This document shows, one piece after another, positions 15,185 to 24,048 of a stretch of 33,334 nucleotides of DNA. The notes below the pieces were generated by a model. That model made no database searches. It worked only from the letters and a program-made list of their open reading frames with translations, and was not told the origin of the DNA. The DNA lies in contig JBNKHG010000017.1 of assembly GCA_050290225.1 (NCBI GenBank), forward strand, positions 1 to 33,334. Direction: 5' to 3'. The DNA comes from JBNKHG01 sp050290225. Its GTDB lineage: Bacteria; Pseudomonadota; Gammaproteobacteria; Pseudomonadales; Cellvibrionaceae. How positions within the stretch are numbered: the stretch's first letter is position 1; every line of letters begins with the position of its first letter. Position numbers and translations under genes: made by a program.

Positions 15185-16408
15185 CTATTTTCTATACAAC
15201 GTCGTTTTCAAATAGTCCTCCGTAACCGAAAAGGCGGGCTCTTTTCCTGTATGAGCACGAGTAAGCGGTACAACCTTGATGCGCACACCCATCCCCCGGT
15301 AGTCCACATAGCCGTAATCCCGCAATACTTCCATGATCAAAGGGTTTCGCGGTGAGCGCTGTCCGGCCTTCATTTTCTCTATGGACATGGAATTGGGCAA
15401 AGCTCCGGGGCTGATCACTTCCAGGCGATCGCTGTAGCTGCCAACTTCTATTTCAACAAAGCGAGTCCAATCCCGGTGCGCCAAGGCATTGACCACCACC
15501 TCCCGGATGGCCTCGACAGGGTAGAACCACTCGGTTTCCCTGCGCAAACCGGCGTCCACCGTATTGGCTTCCCGCGTGATAAAAGGGCTGATAGCATCGA
15601 CAAATCGCTCGACCAATCCACTATCGACCAATGTTTTTCCGGTATCCGTGAGATCCCAGCGTCCCACCATGGGGCCATCCAGAATGTCGTCGAGTTCGGC
15701 CCGGTATTCCTTATCCGCTCCTTCGAAAGCAAGCAACCGTAATCCGGCCTGTTTCAGATAACGGCGCGGGCTTTTGCCAAACAGCACAAGCCCGGCGATG
15801 GTGCAGCAAATACTGCCGGCCACCTCGGTAAGGAAGCCGAGCCCCAGCAGGCGGGCCTGCCACTCATCGGGTGTCGAGGGTATCTCGGGATCGCGCAGGA
15901 TATCTCTCAGATAATTCAGTAACCGTGCGTCGTCCAGGGAGGTGATATCCGTGCGGGAAACGGGCATTACCTCCGTATGCAACATGCCGCCCAGTTCAAT
16001 CAGCCGCATTTGCTGCTCGCGCGATGCCAGCCGCGAGGTTGACCCCACGCGTATATAAATCTCTTCCTTGCCTCGATCCCGTACCACATAGGGCTTGGAT
16101 ATGCCTTGTGGAAAATTGATCACGGCAACCACCTTTTGGTCATCCAGTTTGACCTCTTCATAAAAGGGCAGAAACATAGGATGAATCTTGCTCTGAATGA
16201 CATTCATCACCCATTCCTCGAGGTTTTCGCGCTGAATACCGGAAACCGTGCCATCGTCTTCCACACCCAGCAAAACCCTGCCGCCCTGAAAGTTCAGCAT
16301 GGCAACGATTTCCCTGGCCAGCTGCTCCGGGCGGATGTCATCGCGCTTGAATTCAACGCCAGAGCTTTCGCCGTTGGCGATAATCTCCAAAAGTTCAGTT
16401 TTTAGCAT
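15185..16408 (-). CDS. AlbA_2/Schlafen-type ATP-binding protein
   Basis: This is a 407-residue protein. Residues ~1-130 form an AlbA_2 (Schlafen AlbA-like, formerly AAA_4) domain: LLEIIANGESSGVEFKRDD, AREIVAMLNFQGGRVLLGVE and the R-V-G-S-T-S-R-L-A motif. The C-terminal half matches the HATPase_c_4-type region with YPVEAIREVVVNALAHRDW, RLEVISPGALPN and YRGMGVRIKV. The ATG at 16408 has a strong GAGAGG ribosome site. It begins 17 bp after the TrlF-like gene ends, so it is the third gene of that operon. Proteins of this class appear in many predicted defence and regulatory contexts, and the biochemical activity of this branch is unclear. Confidence 0.85.
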   Translation of the reverse strand: MLKTELLEIIANGESSGVEFKRDDIRPEQLAREIVAMLNFQGGRVLLGVEDDGTVSGIQRENLEEWVMNVIQSKIHPMFLPFYEEVKLDDQKVVAVINFPQGISKPYVVRDRGKEEIYIRVGSTSRLASREQQMRLIELGGMLHTEVMPVSRTDITSLDDARLLNYLRDILRDPEIPSTPDEWQARLLGLGFLTEVAGSICCTIAGLVLFGKSPRRYLKQAGLRLLAFEGADKEYRAELDDILDGPMVGRWDLTDTGKTLVDSGLVERFVDAISPFITREANTVDAGLRRETEWFYPVEAIREVVVNALAHRDWTRFVEIEVGSYSDRLEVISPGALPNSMSIEKMKAGQRSPRNPLIMEVLRDYGYVDYRGMGVRIKVVPLTRAHTGKEPAFSVTEDYLKTTLYRK

Positions 16409-16425
16409 GCACCTCTCCCACGTGG

Positions 16426-19091
16426 CTATTCAAAGCCATATTTTTCACGGCGCTGATTAAATGCCGCCTCGCCGCCTTCGAGAATGTCCGCAGCCAGATG
16501 CTGAATGGCGGGCAGGTCGATAGCCCCTTGCTGCTCCGCAAGTATGCAGCCTTTGTTATCCTCAACGCTCAATACGCCGATCCATTCGGCATCGCCGAAC
16601 ACGGGGATATTGGCGTTGTGAGTGGCAAAGAGGAACTGGCGCGTCAATTTGGCATTGCGCAGCTCCGTCACGATACGCTCCGCGATGAATGCGTTGTCCA
16701 GATTATCCTCGGGCTGGTCCAGGATGAGCGGATCCTGGTTATCCAACAACAGCAGATGCAACACAGCGGTGCACTGCTGCCCGGTGGACAGTTCATCGAT
16801 CTTACGGAAGCGTGCCTCTTGCCCGCTATGAGTGACATTCAGTTCTATTTCCATGGTATCCGGTAGTGCCAGCTCTTCCATTTCCAGAAGCGTTCGCTCC
16901 GGTAAACGGCAGAGGGCCTGGGCCACTGCGGGAGTAACGCCCCAACCGGTCTCCCTCAACGATTCTTCTCCTGAACGGATCCTTTCCGCCAGGGCTGCTG
17001 GTGAAAACTCACCCTCAAGTACCCAGGACAAACGTTTGGGGCCAACGCCCTCCAAGTTGCAGCCAGAGAGAAACGCTAACAGTGGCTGCCGGTCCCCCTC
17101 GTTTTGCAGCCTGAGCTGAACCTTCTGCTCCAGCCGCCGGTTAAGGCGTTTAGCTGATTTCTGCATGGCACTGGCCCGTGCGCTCGCCGTTTCCGACAAC
17201 TCGAAAAGCAGTTTCTTGCGCTGGGTATACAACTCGTCAATTTGCTTCTGGCGGGTGTGCAGTAGTGTCTGCCTGGGTTTGATCTGTTCAATCTGCTTGA
17301 GCAAGGCCTGATACTCGGTCCCGATTTGCCGGCCGGTTTTACCTTGGCTGGCCGGGATTTCCTTGAAGGCTTGCTCCAGCTTTGCTTCTTCCGTGCCGAT
17401 TGCGTCCTGGAGTTGCTGTTGTAGCGTCATCAACCCCTGTGCCGATTGCACCAGGGCATCCTCCAGCTGCTTGAGTCCTGGCCGAACTTTCTCGGCCAGG
17501 GCTTCCAGGAGGCTCCTTTGGCTGCGCAACAGATCCGCATGAGGCAAAGCCTCCAGTGCCGCATCGCTGAGAAAGGTTGTATCTGGCAGGCTATCGCCTA
17601 GCGTATCGATGGCCTCCCGTAACCGGTCGAGTTCCTCCGTGGCGCGGCCACTGAGCTGCTTTTCCTTCTCCAACCTGGGCACTGCTTTTAGCTTTTCGTC
17701 GAGCCCCAACTCACGGAACTGCCTGGCTTGATCCTGCAGTTTCGGTAGGCGCTCCACGTCGGCTTCAATCTCGTCTTTCTGCTGCAAGCCCTTGATGATC
17801 GCTTCCCGGTTTGACTTCAATCGGTGCAAGGCCTCGTCGATCACACCGTCATACTCGGCGTGATCGCCCTCCAGGAAACGCTCCACCAACTGATTTCGGC
17901 TTTGCGGCTCACGGGTCATTTCATATATTTCGTTCTGCCCGAACAACTCCAGGCCCGGGAGCAGATCCCGGGGCTGAAAAGGGGAGACGTTTCCGTCTTC
18001 ATCCAACACAACGGGCTGATCGCCGTATTTGCGGCTGATTTTGAAACGGCGGCCATGCAGAGCAGCCGACCGAACCCCAAGTTCGATCCTGCCGCGCTCC
18101 GATCCCAGGTTAGCTTTCACCACGGCTTCATGCTGTGTCCTGGCAGACTTGCCAAACGGTTCCAGGTTTAGCGCGAAGCGGATGCACTCCAGTAAAGTGG
18201 ACTTGCCGGTACCCCGCCCGCCGATCACCGCGTTCAGGTGATCCGAGAATTCAATATCCACATCGTCCAGATAGCCACCCACAAAGCGCACCCGCTCAAT
18301 GGCCGAGGAGTAATGCTCGGGCTTGTCGGAGTTCAGCCGGATTCTGGACTCCGGGTCCTTGAACGCCTGCTTGAAGGAGGCGAAGCAGGGTTTGGTCATC
18401 TTGATCAGGCACGAGGCGCTATTGGCTTGAATCTGCTCCGGTTTGGAGACATCGGCGGCGTTGATGGCCGCCATGGGGCGGGCCCGACTATAGTCGGGAT
18501 TCTTATTCAAGAACACGCGGCGGTAAAAATCGTTCTCCACCCCCTTTAAATCCGCAATCGAACCAGGAATCTGGGCGGCCAACAGCCCTCTATGCTGCCA
18601 GACATGGTTCATTCGGCGCTTCAGTACGCCATCGTCGTTGGTGCAATGGGCGGCATAAATGAAGCCCCCGATCTCATTGACCTTATCAATTAGCTGGATC
18701 GCCGCCAGGTTGGTTGGCCGCACCCCTTCCTCCGGATCAAGAAGATCGAGGCGTCCAAGAATCCGTTCCAGTTCCTGAGCCGTCTTGTTCTCATCGAACA
18801 AACAAAATGGATCTTCTCACTGGAAGCAATTTCGAATCCCGGGAACACAACAATGTCATGTTGCGCAAACAGCGTGCGCAGTTTATCCACGCCGTCCACA
18901 GACCCATGGTCGGCGAGACCTACGATGTCGATGCCGGCCTCCAGCGCCGCATCCAGCAGTTGCGCGTTATAGTCATCCTCCGTCACCGTCTGTTGTTCGC
19001 CCCGGTACCTGACATAATTGGCGGGATTAACCTGTAAGGCGCATTTGAAAAATCGTGCCCTGGTATAGACACCGGTATCGGCTTCAGGCAT
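16426..19091 (-). pseudogene. TrlF-type PHP + SMC-like ATPase, split by a frameshift near 18804
   Basis: The start ATG at 19091 has a perfect AGGAGA site. The first ~95 codons encode a PHP-like domain (ARFFKCALQVNPANYVRYRG, IVGLADHGSVDG, VFPGFEIASSEKIHF). The frame is then lost at a TTTT run (complement of 18804-18807). The next frame resumes at once with LFDENKTAQELERI and continues for 790 residues: IYAAHC, Walker A GGRGTGKST, long coiled-coil arms, signature-like DELSTGQQC, and Walker B LILDQPEDNLDN with the H-loop THNAN. One added T restores an ~888-residue protein. It may be an assembly error, a recent mutation or a phase-variable tract. PHP domains can be phosphoesterases or nucleases, and SMC-like ATPases act on nucleic acids. 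Confidence 0.85.
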
Positions 19092-19105
19092 TGATGGTCT
19101 CCTTT

Positions 19106-19345
19106 TTATAACCGGCTGGTGTCCAGCCCGGCGGCCTTCAGGCGCTGGGTCAGGTTACGCATTTTGCTGAATTCGGTGCCGAAGCTCTGGCGCAGGCCCG
19201 TGCCTTCGCAAAATTCCTTGGCAGTAACGTGCTTGAGTTCATCCGCGTATTTGATCATCTGCAGATGGAGCTCCGCGGTATACTGATTGCGCGGCGCCTC
19301 AGCCAGGGCTGCCCTGATTCGACTGTAAATCTCGGCTTCGTTCAT
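19106..19345 (-). CDS. Small regulator-like protein of the TrlF operon
   Basis: This 79-residue protein reads MNEAEIYSRIRAALAEAPRN, then YTAELHLQMIKYADELKHVT, then AKEFCEGTGLRQSFGTEFSK. It is all helical; the last part could be a helix-turn-helix. I recall similar small proteins encoded directly before TrlF-like genes, but have no named function. It leads the operon: TrlF begins 14 bp after its stop. A perfect palindrome lies 18 bp upstream of its start, which fits, but does not prove, self-repression. Confidence 0.7.
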   Translation of the reverse strand: MNEAEIYSRIRAALAEAPRNQYTAELHLQMIKYADELKHVTAKEFCEGTGLRQSFGTEFSKMRNLTQRLKAAGLDTSRL

Positions 19346-19363
19346 TTTGGGGCCTGAGTTTCG

Positions 19364-19385
19364 AGCTAATTTAGATAAATTAGCT
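19364..19385. promoter_or_regulatory. Perfect 9-bp palindromic operator candidate
   Basis: AGCTAATTT (19364-19372), a 4-bp spacer AGAT, and AAATTAGCT (19377-19385) form a perfect inverted repeat just before the leftward TrlF operon. The region is AT-rich against a GC-rich background. A regulator binding here would block the operon promoter. Confidence 0.6.
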
Positions 19386-19504
19386 AAATTATCTGCCAGT
19401 CGGCTCGACGCTGCAAGCCTCGCAAGTCAATAATCTCAAGAGCACCTCTAAAAACTGACTTATCCGCCATGGTGACTTCAGCCCGCCCAGGACAAGGCCG
19501 AAAC

Positions 19505-19530
19505 GGTCAACAATCACAAATAGTCGGTCC
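19505..19530 (+). promoter_or_regulatory. Shared GGTCAAC-AAATAGTC motif, upstream of CoA ligase
   Basis: GGTCAACAATCACAAATAG followed by TCGGTCC matches the motif at 24272 and 31635 at 20 of 26 positions, with further similarity in the next ~15 bp (CTACCTTGGCATTGG). It ends 83 bp before the ligase start codon at 19614. Confidence 0.55.
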
Positions 19531-19613
19531 TACCTTGGCATTGGCTGACCGTATTAAACAGCGGACCATAAACCCCATCACGATCAATAATGAGACAGGG
19601 GAAAATCGCCGCC

Positions 19614-21320
19614 ATGATCGACCGACAAACCGCGGAACTCATCGTACAGGGAAGGGATGTACCGTGGCTCCTGGACCAGTGGGTCCAACGTACTCCTGAC
19701 AAAACCTTCCTGATCTGGGCCCCGGCAGACGGGGAGCACCGGCAATGGACCTACGCCCAGTTCCAGCGGGACGTCAACAACGCCGCCGCCGGCCTGGCCG
19801 CCTTGGGGCTGCGCAAGGGCCAGCACCTGCTGATCCACCTGGAAAACTGCCCGGAATACCTCATTACCTACTTTGCCTGCGCCCAGTTGGGCGTGGTCTC
19901 GGTGATGACCAACACCCGCGCAGTGCCCCGGGAGATGCAACACTACTGCCAGTCCGCGGACATTACCGCCGCAGTCACCCAGCCCAAATTTATTCCCCTG
20001 CTCCAGCAGGCCGCCCCCAATCTCGGCTTTATCGCCGTCACTAACGACAACGCCGGCGAACCCTGCAACCCCATGGAAGCCTGCTACCGCGAACCCCGGG
20101 CCATCCTCTTTGAAAACCTCATGATCCCCCAATCTCGTCCCCCCCAATCCGGTAGGTCGGACTTCAGTCCGACATCAAACCCACCCCCCGAATCCCGTAG
20201 GTCGGACTTCAGTCCGACATCAAACCCGCCTCAAAATGCAGATGGTCGGGTTGAAACCCGACCCACAAGAACCCCAAATCCCCACGCCGACCTGCGCATC
20301 CAGTTCACCAGTGGCACCACCTCGCTGCCCAAAGCCGTGCTCTCCACCCACGCCAACGCCATTTTTGCGGCGCAGCAAACGGCCCTGGCCTATGCGCTAA
20401 CGGATAACGACGTCTGCCAGGTCTTCGTGCCCCTGTTCCACAACAACGGCCTCTCCACCCTGGTCACCAGCACCCTGTGGGCCGGCGGCACGGTACTATT
20501 ACAGCGCAAATTCTCCGCCTCCACCTTCTGGGAGCTGGCCCTGGAATACAAAGCCACCTGGACATCCCTGCCCGGCGCCTTCTTCTCCAATGCCCTGCTC
20601 AAGCAACCGGTGCCGGACCACCACTTCCGCTTCTGGTTCGCCGGTATCACCCCGGAGGTGGCCGAGCACTTCAAGGTAAAAACCCGCTGGCACTGGGGCA
20701 TGACCGAAATGATCGCCCTGCCCCTGGTGGGGGACCCCCACCACAGCGGCCCCAACAACTGCATTGGCCGGCCCATCCCCGGCATCGAAATCGCCATCCG
20801 CAGGGCAGACGGCACCCCCTGCGGCCCCGGCGAAACCGGCGCACTCTATGCGCGGGGCATCCGTGGCATCACCATCTTCAAGGAATACCTCAACAACCCC
20901 GAGGCCAATGAAAAAAGCTTCGACCAGGACGGCTGGTTCGACACCGGCGATCGCATCCGCATCGACGACCAGGGCCACCTGTTTTTTGCCGACCGGGGCA
21001 AGGACATGCTCAGAGTAGGGGGCGAAAACGTCGCCGCCTCCGAGATCGAAGCTGTCATCAAACAATCCGGCTGGGTAAAAGAATGCGCCGTGGTGGGCCA
21101 AAAGCACACCATGCTGGACGAAGTGCCCGTCGCCTTCGTCATCCCCGAGCAAAACGCCCCGGAACCGCTAAAAGAGAAACTCATCGACCACTGCCGGTCC
21201 CAACTGGCGGATTTCAAAGTCATCCGCGACGTCCACATCGTCGACGACTTCCCCCGATCCACCCTGGCTAAAATCGCCAAACACAAACTCCGCGAAAATC
21301 TCCCGGAGTTACAAGAATGA
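19614..21320 (+). CDS. Acyl-CoA ligase (ANL superfamily) with in-frame repeat insertion
   Basis: From the ATG at 19614 (preferred over 19590, which lacks a ribosome site) the protein has 568 residues. Adenylation motifs are complete: P-loop TSGTTSLPKAV, A5 GMTEM, A7 GWFDTGDRIR, hinge DRGKDMLRVGGENV and the C-terminal catalytic Lys in STLAKIAKHKLR. The style (VPWLLDQWVQRTPDKTFLIW at the N-terminus and KECAVVGQKHTMLDEVPVAF) resembles the CaiC/crotonobetaine-CoA ligase branch; the substrate is not predictable. About 38 residues (roughly 180-217), rich in Pro, Ser and Arg, are encoded by palindromic repeats inserted in frame just before the P-loop. Family members lack this linker. The C-terminal LQE and stop also coincide with a repeat unit. 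Confidence 0.9.
   Translation: MIDRQTAELIVQGRDVPWLLDQWVQRTPDKTFLIWAPADGEHRQWTYAQFQRDVNNAAAGLAALGLRKGQHLLIHLENCPEYLITYFACAQLGVVSVMTNTRAVPREMQHYCQSADITAAVTQPKFIPLLQQAAPNLGFIAVTNDNAGEPCNPMEACYREPRAILFENLMIPQSRPPQSGRSDFSPTSNPPPESRRSDFSPTSNPPQNADGRVETRPTRTPNPHADLRIQFTSGTTSLPKAVLSTHANAIFAAQQTALAYALTDNDVCQVFVPLFHNNGLSTLVTSTLWAGGTVLLQRKFSASTFWELALEYKATWTSLPGAFFSNALLKQPVPDHHFRFWFAGITPEVAEHFKVKTRWHWGMTEMIALPLVGDPHHSGPNNCIGRPIPGIEIAIRRADGTPCGPGETGALYARGIRGITIFKEYLNNPEANEKSFDQDGWFDTGDRIRIDDQGHLFFADRGKDMLRVGGENVAASEIEAVIKQSGWVKECAVVGQKHTMLDEVPVAFVIPEQNAPEPLKEKLIDHCRSQLADFKVIRDVHIVDDFPRSTLAKIAKHKLRENLPELQE
20152..20263. repeat. REP-like repeats inserted in frame in a coding sequence
   Basis: Two GTAGGTCGG/CCGACA palindromes at 20152-20174 and 20197-20219 (45-bp period, each followed by TCAAACCC) and a third variant GGTCGGGTTGAAACCCGACC at 20244-20263 lie inside the acyl-CoA ligase gene. 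The reading frame stays open through all three. Confidence 0.9.
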
Positions 21321-21328
21321 ATCCGCCT

Positions 21329-21480
21329 GTAGGTCGGAATTTATTCCGACAACGCGCCACCTGGCTTTTGTCGGGTTAATACCCAAAGCGCTCCGCGGGG
21401 CACGCTGAACCCGTACCTACATTGGGAATGGCTTGTAGGTCGGACTTCGCCTAAAGCGCCTACTCCTGGCAGTACGTCAA
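21329..21480. repeat. REP-like repeat pair after the CoA ligase gene
   Basis: A short palindrome (GTAGGTCGGAATTTATTCCGAC, interrupted here as GTAGGTCGGA...TCCGAC) at 21329-21350 follows the ligase stop by 8 bp. A second, longer unit at 21435-21480 has the form GTAGGTCGGACT, CGCCTAAAGCGCC, CTCCTGGCAGT and recurs at 22503, 24049 and 24215. The long form can fold into a hairpin with an internal GC-rich side hairpin. Confidence 0.8.
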
Positions 21481-21531
21481 CACCCCCTGTACATAATCAA
21501 TGCGTCTGCCTTGATACTGGGATGACCAAGG

Positions 21532-21552
21532 TGTACGCTATCATTACGTACA
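21532..21552. promoter_or_regulatory. Palindromic operator candidate of the TacAT-type module
   Basis: TGTACG (21532-21537) and CGTACA (21547-21552) form a perfect inverted repeat with a 9-bp spacer that contains a TATCAT -10-like hexamer. It ends 19 bp before the antitoxin start. DUF1778/TacA antitoxins bind promoter palindromes of this type, often with GTAC cores. Confidence 0.6.
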
Positions 21553-21571
21553 TGAAAATGAGACCTATACC

Positions 21572-21847
21572 ATGCCTGCGTCAACGAAAACCGACAGCGG
21601 CCGGATGAATTTGCGAATACCTCCGGCCGACAAAGCGCTGTTGCTTCGAGCGGCCGCACTTGAGCACACAGACCTGACCGGTTTTGTCATGAGAGCGTCC
21701 ATTCCTGCGGCACGTCGCGTTATCGAAAAGGCCGAACAACAACACCTGTCAGCCGAAGACAGCTTGCGGGTACTCGAGTTGTTGGACAATCCCCCTGCGC
21801 CGAACGAGAAATTGTTGGCCGCCGCTTACCGTTTGCCGAAAGGATGA
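21572..21847 (+). CDS. TacA-like DUF1778 antitoxin
   Basis: This 91-residue protein has the ribbon-helix-helix DUF1778 pattern: GRMNLRIPPADKALLLRAAA, then DLTGFVMRASIPAARRVIEK. The C-terminal tail, LSAEDSLRVLELLDNPPAPN, wraps the toxin in characterised relatives. The stop overlaps the toxin start (ATGA), so translation is coupled. It should inhibit the acetyltransferase toxin and, with it, repress the promoter. Confidence 0.9.
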   Translation: MPASTKTDSGRMNLRIPPADKALLLRAAALEHTDLTGFVMRASIPAARRVIEKAEQQHLSAEDSLRVLELLDNPPAPNEKLLAAAYRLPKG

Positions 21848-22371
21848 CCTTACCCGCCTGGCATGAAGAGCCGATTGCCCGGCGGCATGATCGCAAGGCG
21901 TTCGATTGCGGCGATGCCGAATTGAATGAATTTCTGCAGCGCCACGCGCGTCTGAATCACGAACGCGGCGGGGCAAAAACCTATTGTGCCATAACAGATG
22001 GCGATGCCCACCGGGTCCTGGGATTTTACAGCCTGAGTCCGGCGTCCTTGCTTTATAACCGCACACCCGAGGTCGTCAAACGTGGCCTCGCCCGCCATGA
22101 TGTACCGGTCTTCCGGCTCGGCCGGCTGGCCGTCAGCCAATCAGTGCAAGGCCAGGGTTTGGGGGGGCAGCTACTGCTGGCTGCTGGCCGGCGAAGCTTG
22201 CGGGTCGCCAGTCAGGCCGGGGGGGTCGCTTTAATGATAGACGCCAAGAGCCCTGGCGTGGCTGGCTGGTACAAAAGTTACGGAGCGGTGCCGCTGGTGG
22301 ACGATCCATTAGCGCTGCTGCTGCCGTTCGCTACGATTCATGCCGCTTTGTCGGCGGCGGGGAAACTGTAG
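21844..22371 (+). CDS. TacT-like GNAT toxin (aminoacyl-tRNA acetyltransferase type)
   Basis: This 175-residue GNAT protein has the family start FDCGDAELNEFLQRHARLNH, the acetyl-CoA loop QSVQGQGLGGQLLLAAGRRS and the conserved WYKSYGAVPL, whose Tyr acts in catalysis in TacT/AtaT toxins. These toxins acetylate the amino group of charged tRNAs and halt translation. Pairing with an overlapping DUF1778 antitoxin is diagnostic. The tRNA specificity cannot be read from sequence alone. Confidence 0.9.
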   Translation: MTLPAWHEEPIARRHDRKAFDCGDAELNEFLQRHARLNHERGGAKTYCAITDGDAHRVLGFYSLSPASLLYNRTPEVVKRGLARHDVPVFRLGRLAVSQSVQGQGLGGQLLLAAGRRSLRVASQAGGVALMIDAKSPGVAGWYKSYGAVPLVDDPLALLLPFATIHAALSAAGKL

Positions 22372-22502
22372 GCACCCTCGTGATGCCTGCGGCTTGACTG
22401 GGTCCTGGCGGCCAGCAGAGAAACGTGTTCGCGGCAGCGGATGCACCAAAACCAGGCGCTTTAGGCCGCCATTAAAACCCGTACCTACCTTGGGAATGGC
22501 TT

Positions 22503-22547
22503 GTAGGTCGGACCTCGCCTAAAGCGCCTACTCCTGGCAGTCCGACA
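22503..22547. repeat. Long-form REP-like repeat supplying a gene's 3' end
   Basis: GTAGGTCGGACC through GCAGTCCGACA, the same long form as at 21435, is preceded by the shared flank TTGGGAATGGCTT. On the minus strand it encodes the last residues (LSDCQE) and stop codon of the AAA_14 ATPase gene. Confidence 0.8.
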
Positions 22548-23883
22548 ATACACATCCTCGCGCGGGTACCAGGCCGTCTGCCGACTGCTTCACCCACGCC
22601 AGAAACTGCATCACATTTAGATGCTGTATCTCCCTGTAAGGAGAATCAATTTTCGCATCCAGCGACACCACTAATTTGGCGACGTCCTTATGGGTATTGT
22701 GCAAATTACCGAACTCTCTTTCCCAAAGCGCCTGATTTTCGGTTCGGTCGCCTAATAACCAGCACACCTGAATGAGCGCGGATATACCCTCTTTTTCCAC
22801 ATAAAAGTCGATTTCCAGATTCCTGTTTCTGTACCCCAGAAACCGCTGAACCGAGAAATTGTGCCTGAGCAGTTCCAGATACACCATGTTTTCCAGCAAG
22901 CGGCCTCGTTGTGTCTGGGCCTTGTAGTCGGCCATGCAGAGGTCGCCCAGGTAGATCTTATCGACGCTACGTTTAAGAAATTCTTTCGTCCGGTAGGAAT
23001 AGGTGGGCGGTGAGTGCAAAAAATAGACGTCGCGCATATAGCCGATATAAGTGTCCACCAATGAGCTGCTGGTTTGTACCACGGCCTGGGAAATGCTCTT
23101 AACGGACACTTCCTGGGAAAATGCTGTACGGCAGAAATCGATGAGCGAATAGAGCAGGCGAGGATTGGAGGGGTTATAACGTGCTACGATGTCGTGCTTG
23201 ACAGTAGAGTTGATAATATCGGCGATCAACTGTGTTCGCTGTTCATCGTTCCGGGTTTTCAGAACTTCAGGCATACCGCCGTCCAGCAAATAATTCTCCA
23301 AATGAGACTGGGCATAGTCCAGGTTGTTGAACCGGCAATATTCGGCAAACGAAAAAGGAAAAATCTGTAAGGTATAATACCTGCCGCCAAGCCGGGTGGA
23401 AAGCTCCTCGGACAGCATTTTTGAATTGGAGCCGGTCATGATGATGCGGCAGGGAAGCGATGGGTCTTCAAAAACCGAAGCGATATTGTCGTCCCAGTTT
23501 TCCAGCTCTTGAACTTCGTCCAGTATCAGGTAGCAGGGCTTTTCGGGGTGGGTCCGCTCATTCAGCCACCAATCGACAAGGGCGACGAAGTTTTCTTCTT
23601 TCCGGATATCCGCAATGGGTTTTAAAAAGAAATTAATGTAGAGAATGTTTTCCCTGGGGATGCCATCATTCCATAGTTTAGCGATGTACTGACGCCCGAC
23701 CACGCTTTTGCCGCAGCGCCGCTGGCCCATGATGCTGGTCACCACATTAACCCCCTCCAGCCCGGCGAGCTGAGACAGGTAACCTGAGCGGGTCAGATTT
23801 CTTTCAGGTAGTAGTGTGGCTTCAGTACCCGCTTTCCAGAATGTCCGCGTTTCAATGCGTTGTTTAAGGTGCTCTAAAGACAT
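22528..23883 (-). CDS. AAA_14/DUF4143 ATP-binding protein
   Basis: This 451-residue protein has the standard layout of this family: an N-terminal AAA_14 ATPase with Walker A GQRRCGKS (about residues 53-60), Walker B CYLILDEVQELENW and sensor ITGSNSKML; a middle winged-helix region; and a C-terminal DUF4143/nuclease-like domain with LLENMVYLELLR and NLEIDFYV. The last feature recalls the D...E-x-K-like strand of restriction-type folds (E-x-D-F). Members are common, often variable in number and of uncertain role. The gene stands alone. Its last ~7 codons and stop come from a REP-like repeat, so the original C-terminus may have been a little different. Confidence 0.9.
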   Translation of the reverse strand: MSLEHLKQRIETRTFWKAGTEATLLPERNLTRSGYLSQLAGLEGVNVVTSIMGQRRCGKSVVGRQYIAKLWNDGIPRENILYINFFLKPIADIRKEENFVALVDWWLNERTHPEKPCYLILDEVQELENWDDNIASVFEDPSLPCRIIMTGSNSKMLSEELSTRLGGRYYTLQIFPFSFAEYCRFNNLDYAQSHLENYLLDGGMPEVLKTRNDEQRTQLIADIINSTVKHDIVARYNPSNPRLLYSLIDFCRTAFSQEVSVKSISQAVVQTSSSLVDTYIGYMRDVYFLHSPPTYSYRTKEFLKRSVDKIYLGDLCMADYKAQTQRGRLLENMVYLELLRHNFSVQRFLGYRNRNLEIDFYVEKEGISALIQVCWLLGDRTENQALWEREFGNLHNTHKDVAKLVVSLDAKIDSPYREIQHLNVMQFLAWVKQSADGLVPARGCVLSDCQE

Positions 23884-24048
23884 GTGCTTCCCATTCCTGC
23901 ATTTAATGAGGCAATCTTAAATCGTGCATTCGGTAATTGCAATAAGTCAGGTAATCTTAAAAATTGCATTTTAGGTAGGCGTTCCGCCAGGTTGCCTGAA
24001 ATTTTGCCCTGACCCTAAGTCGGCTCCGACCTACATTGGGAACCCCTT

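Noticed and set aside
15021..15215. 64-codon frame overlapping the AraC stop codon
   Set aside because: Arg-rich out-of-frame reading of the PIN-toxin remnant; no independent support.
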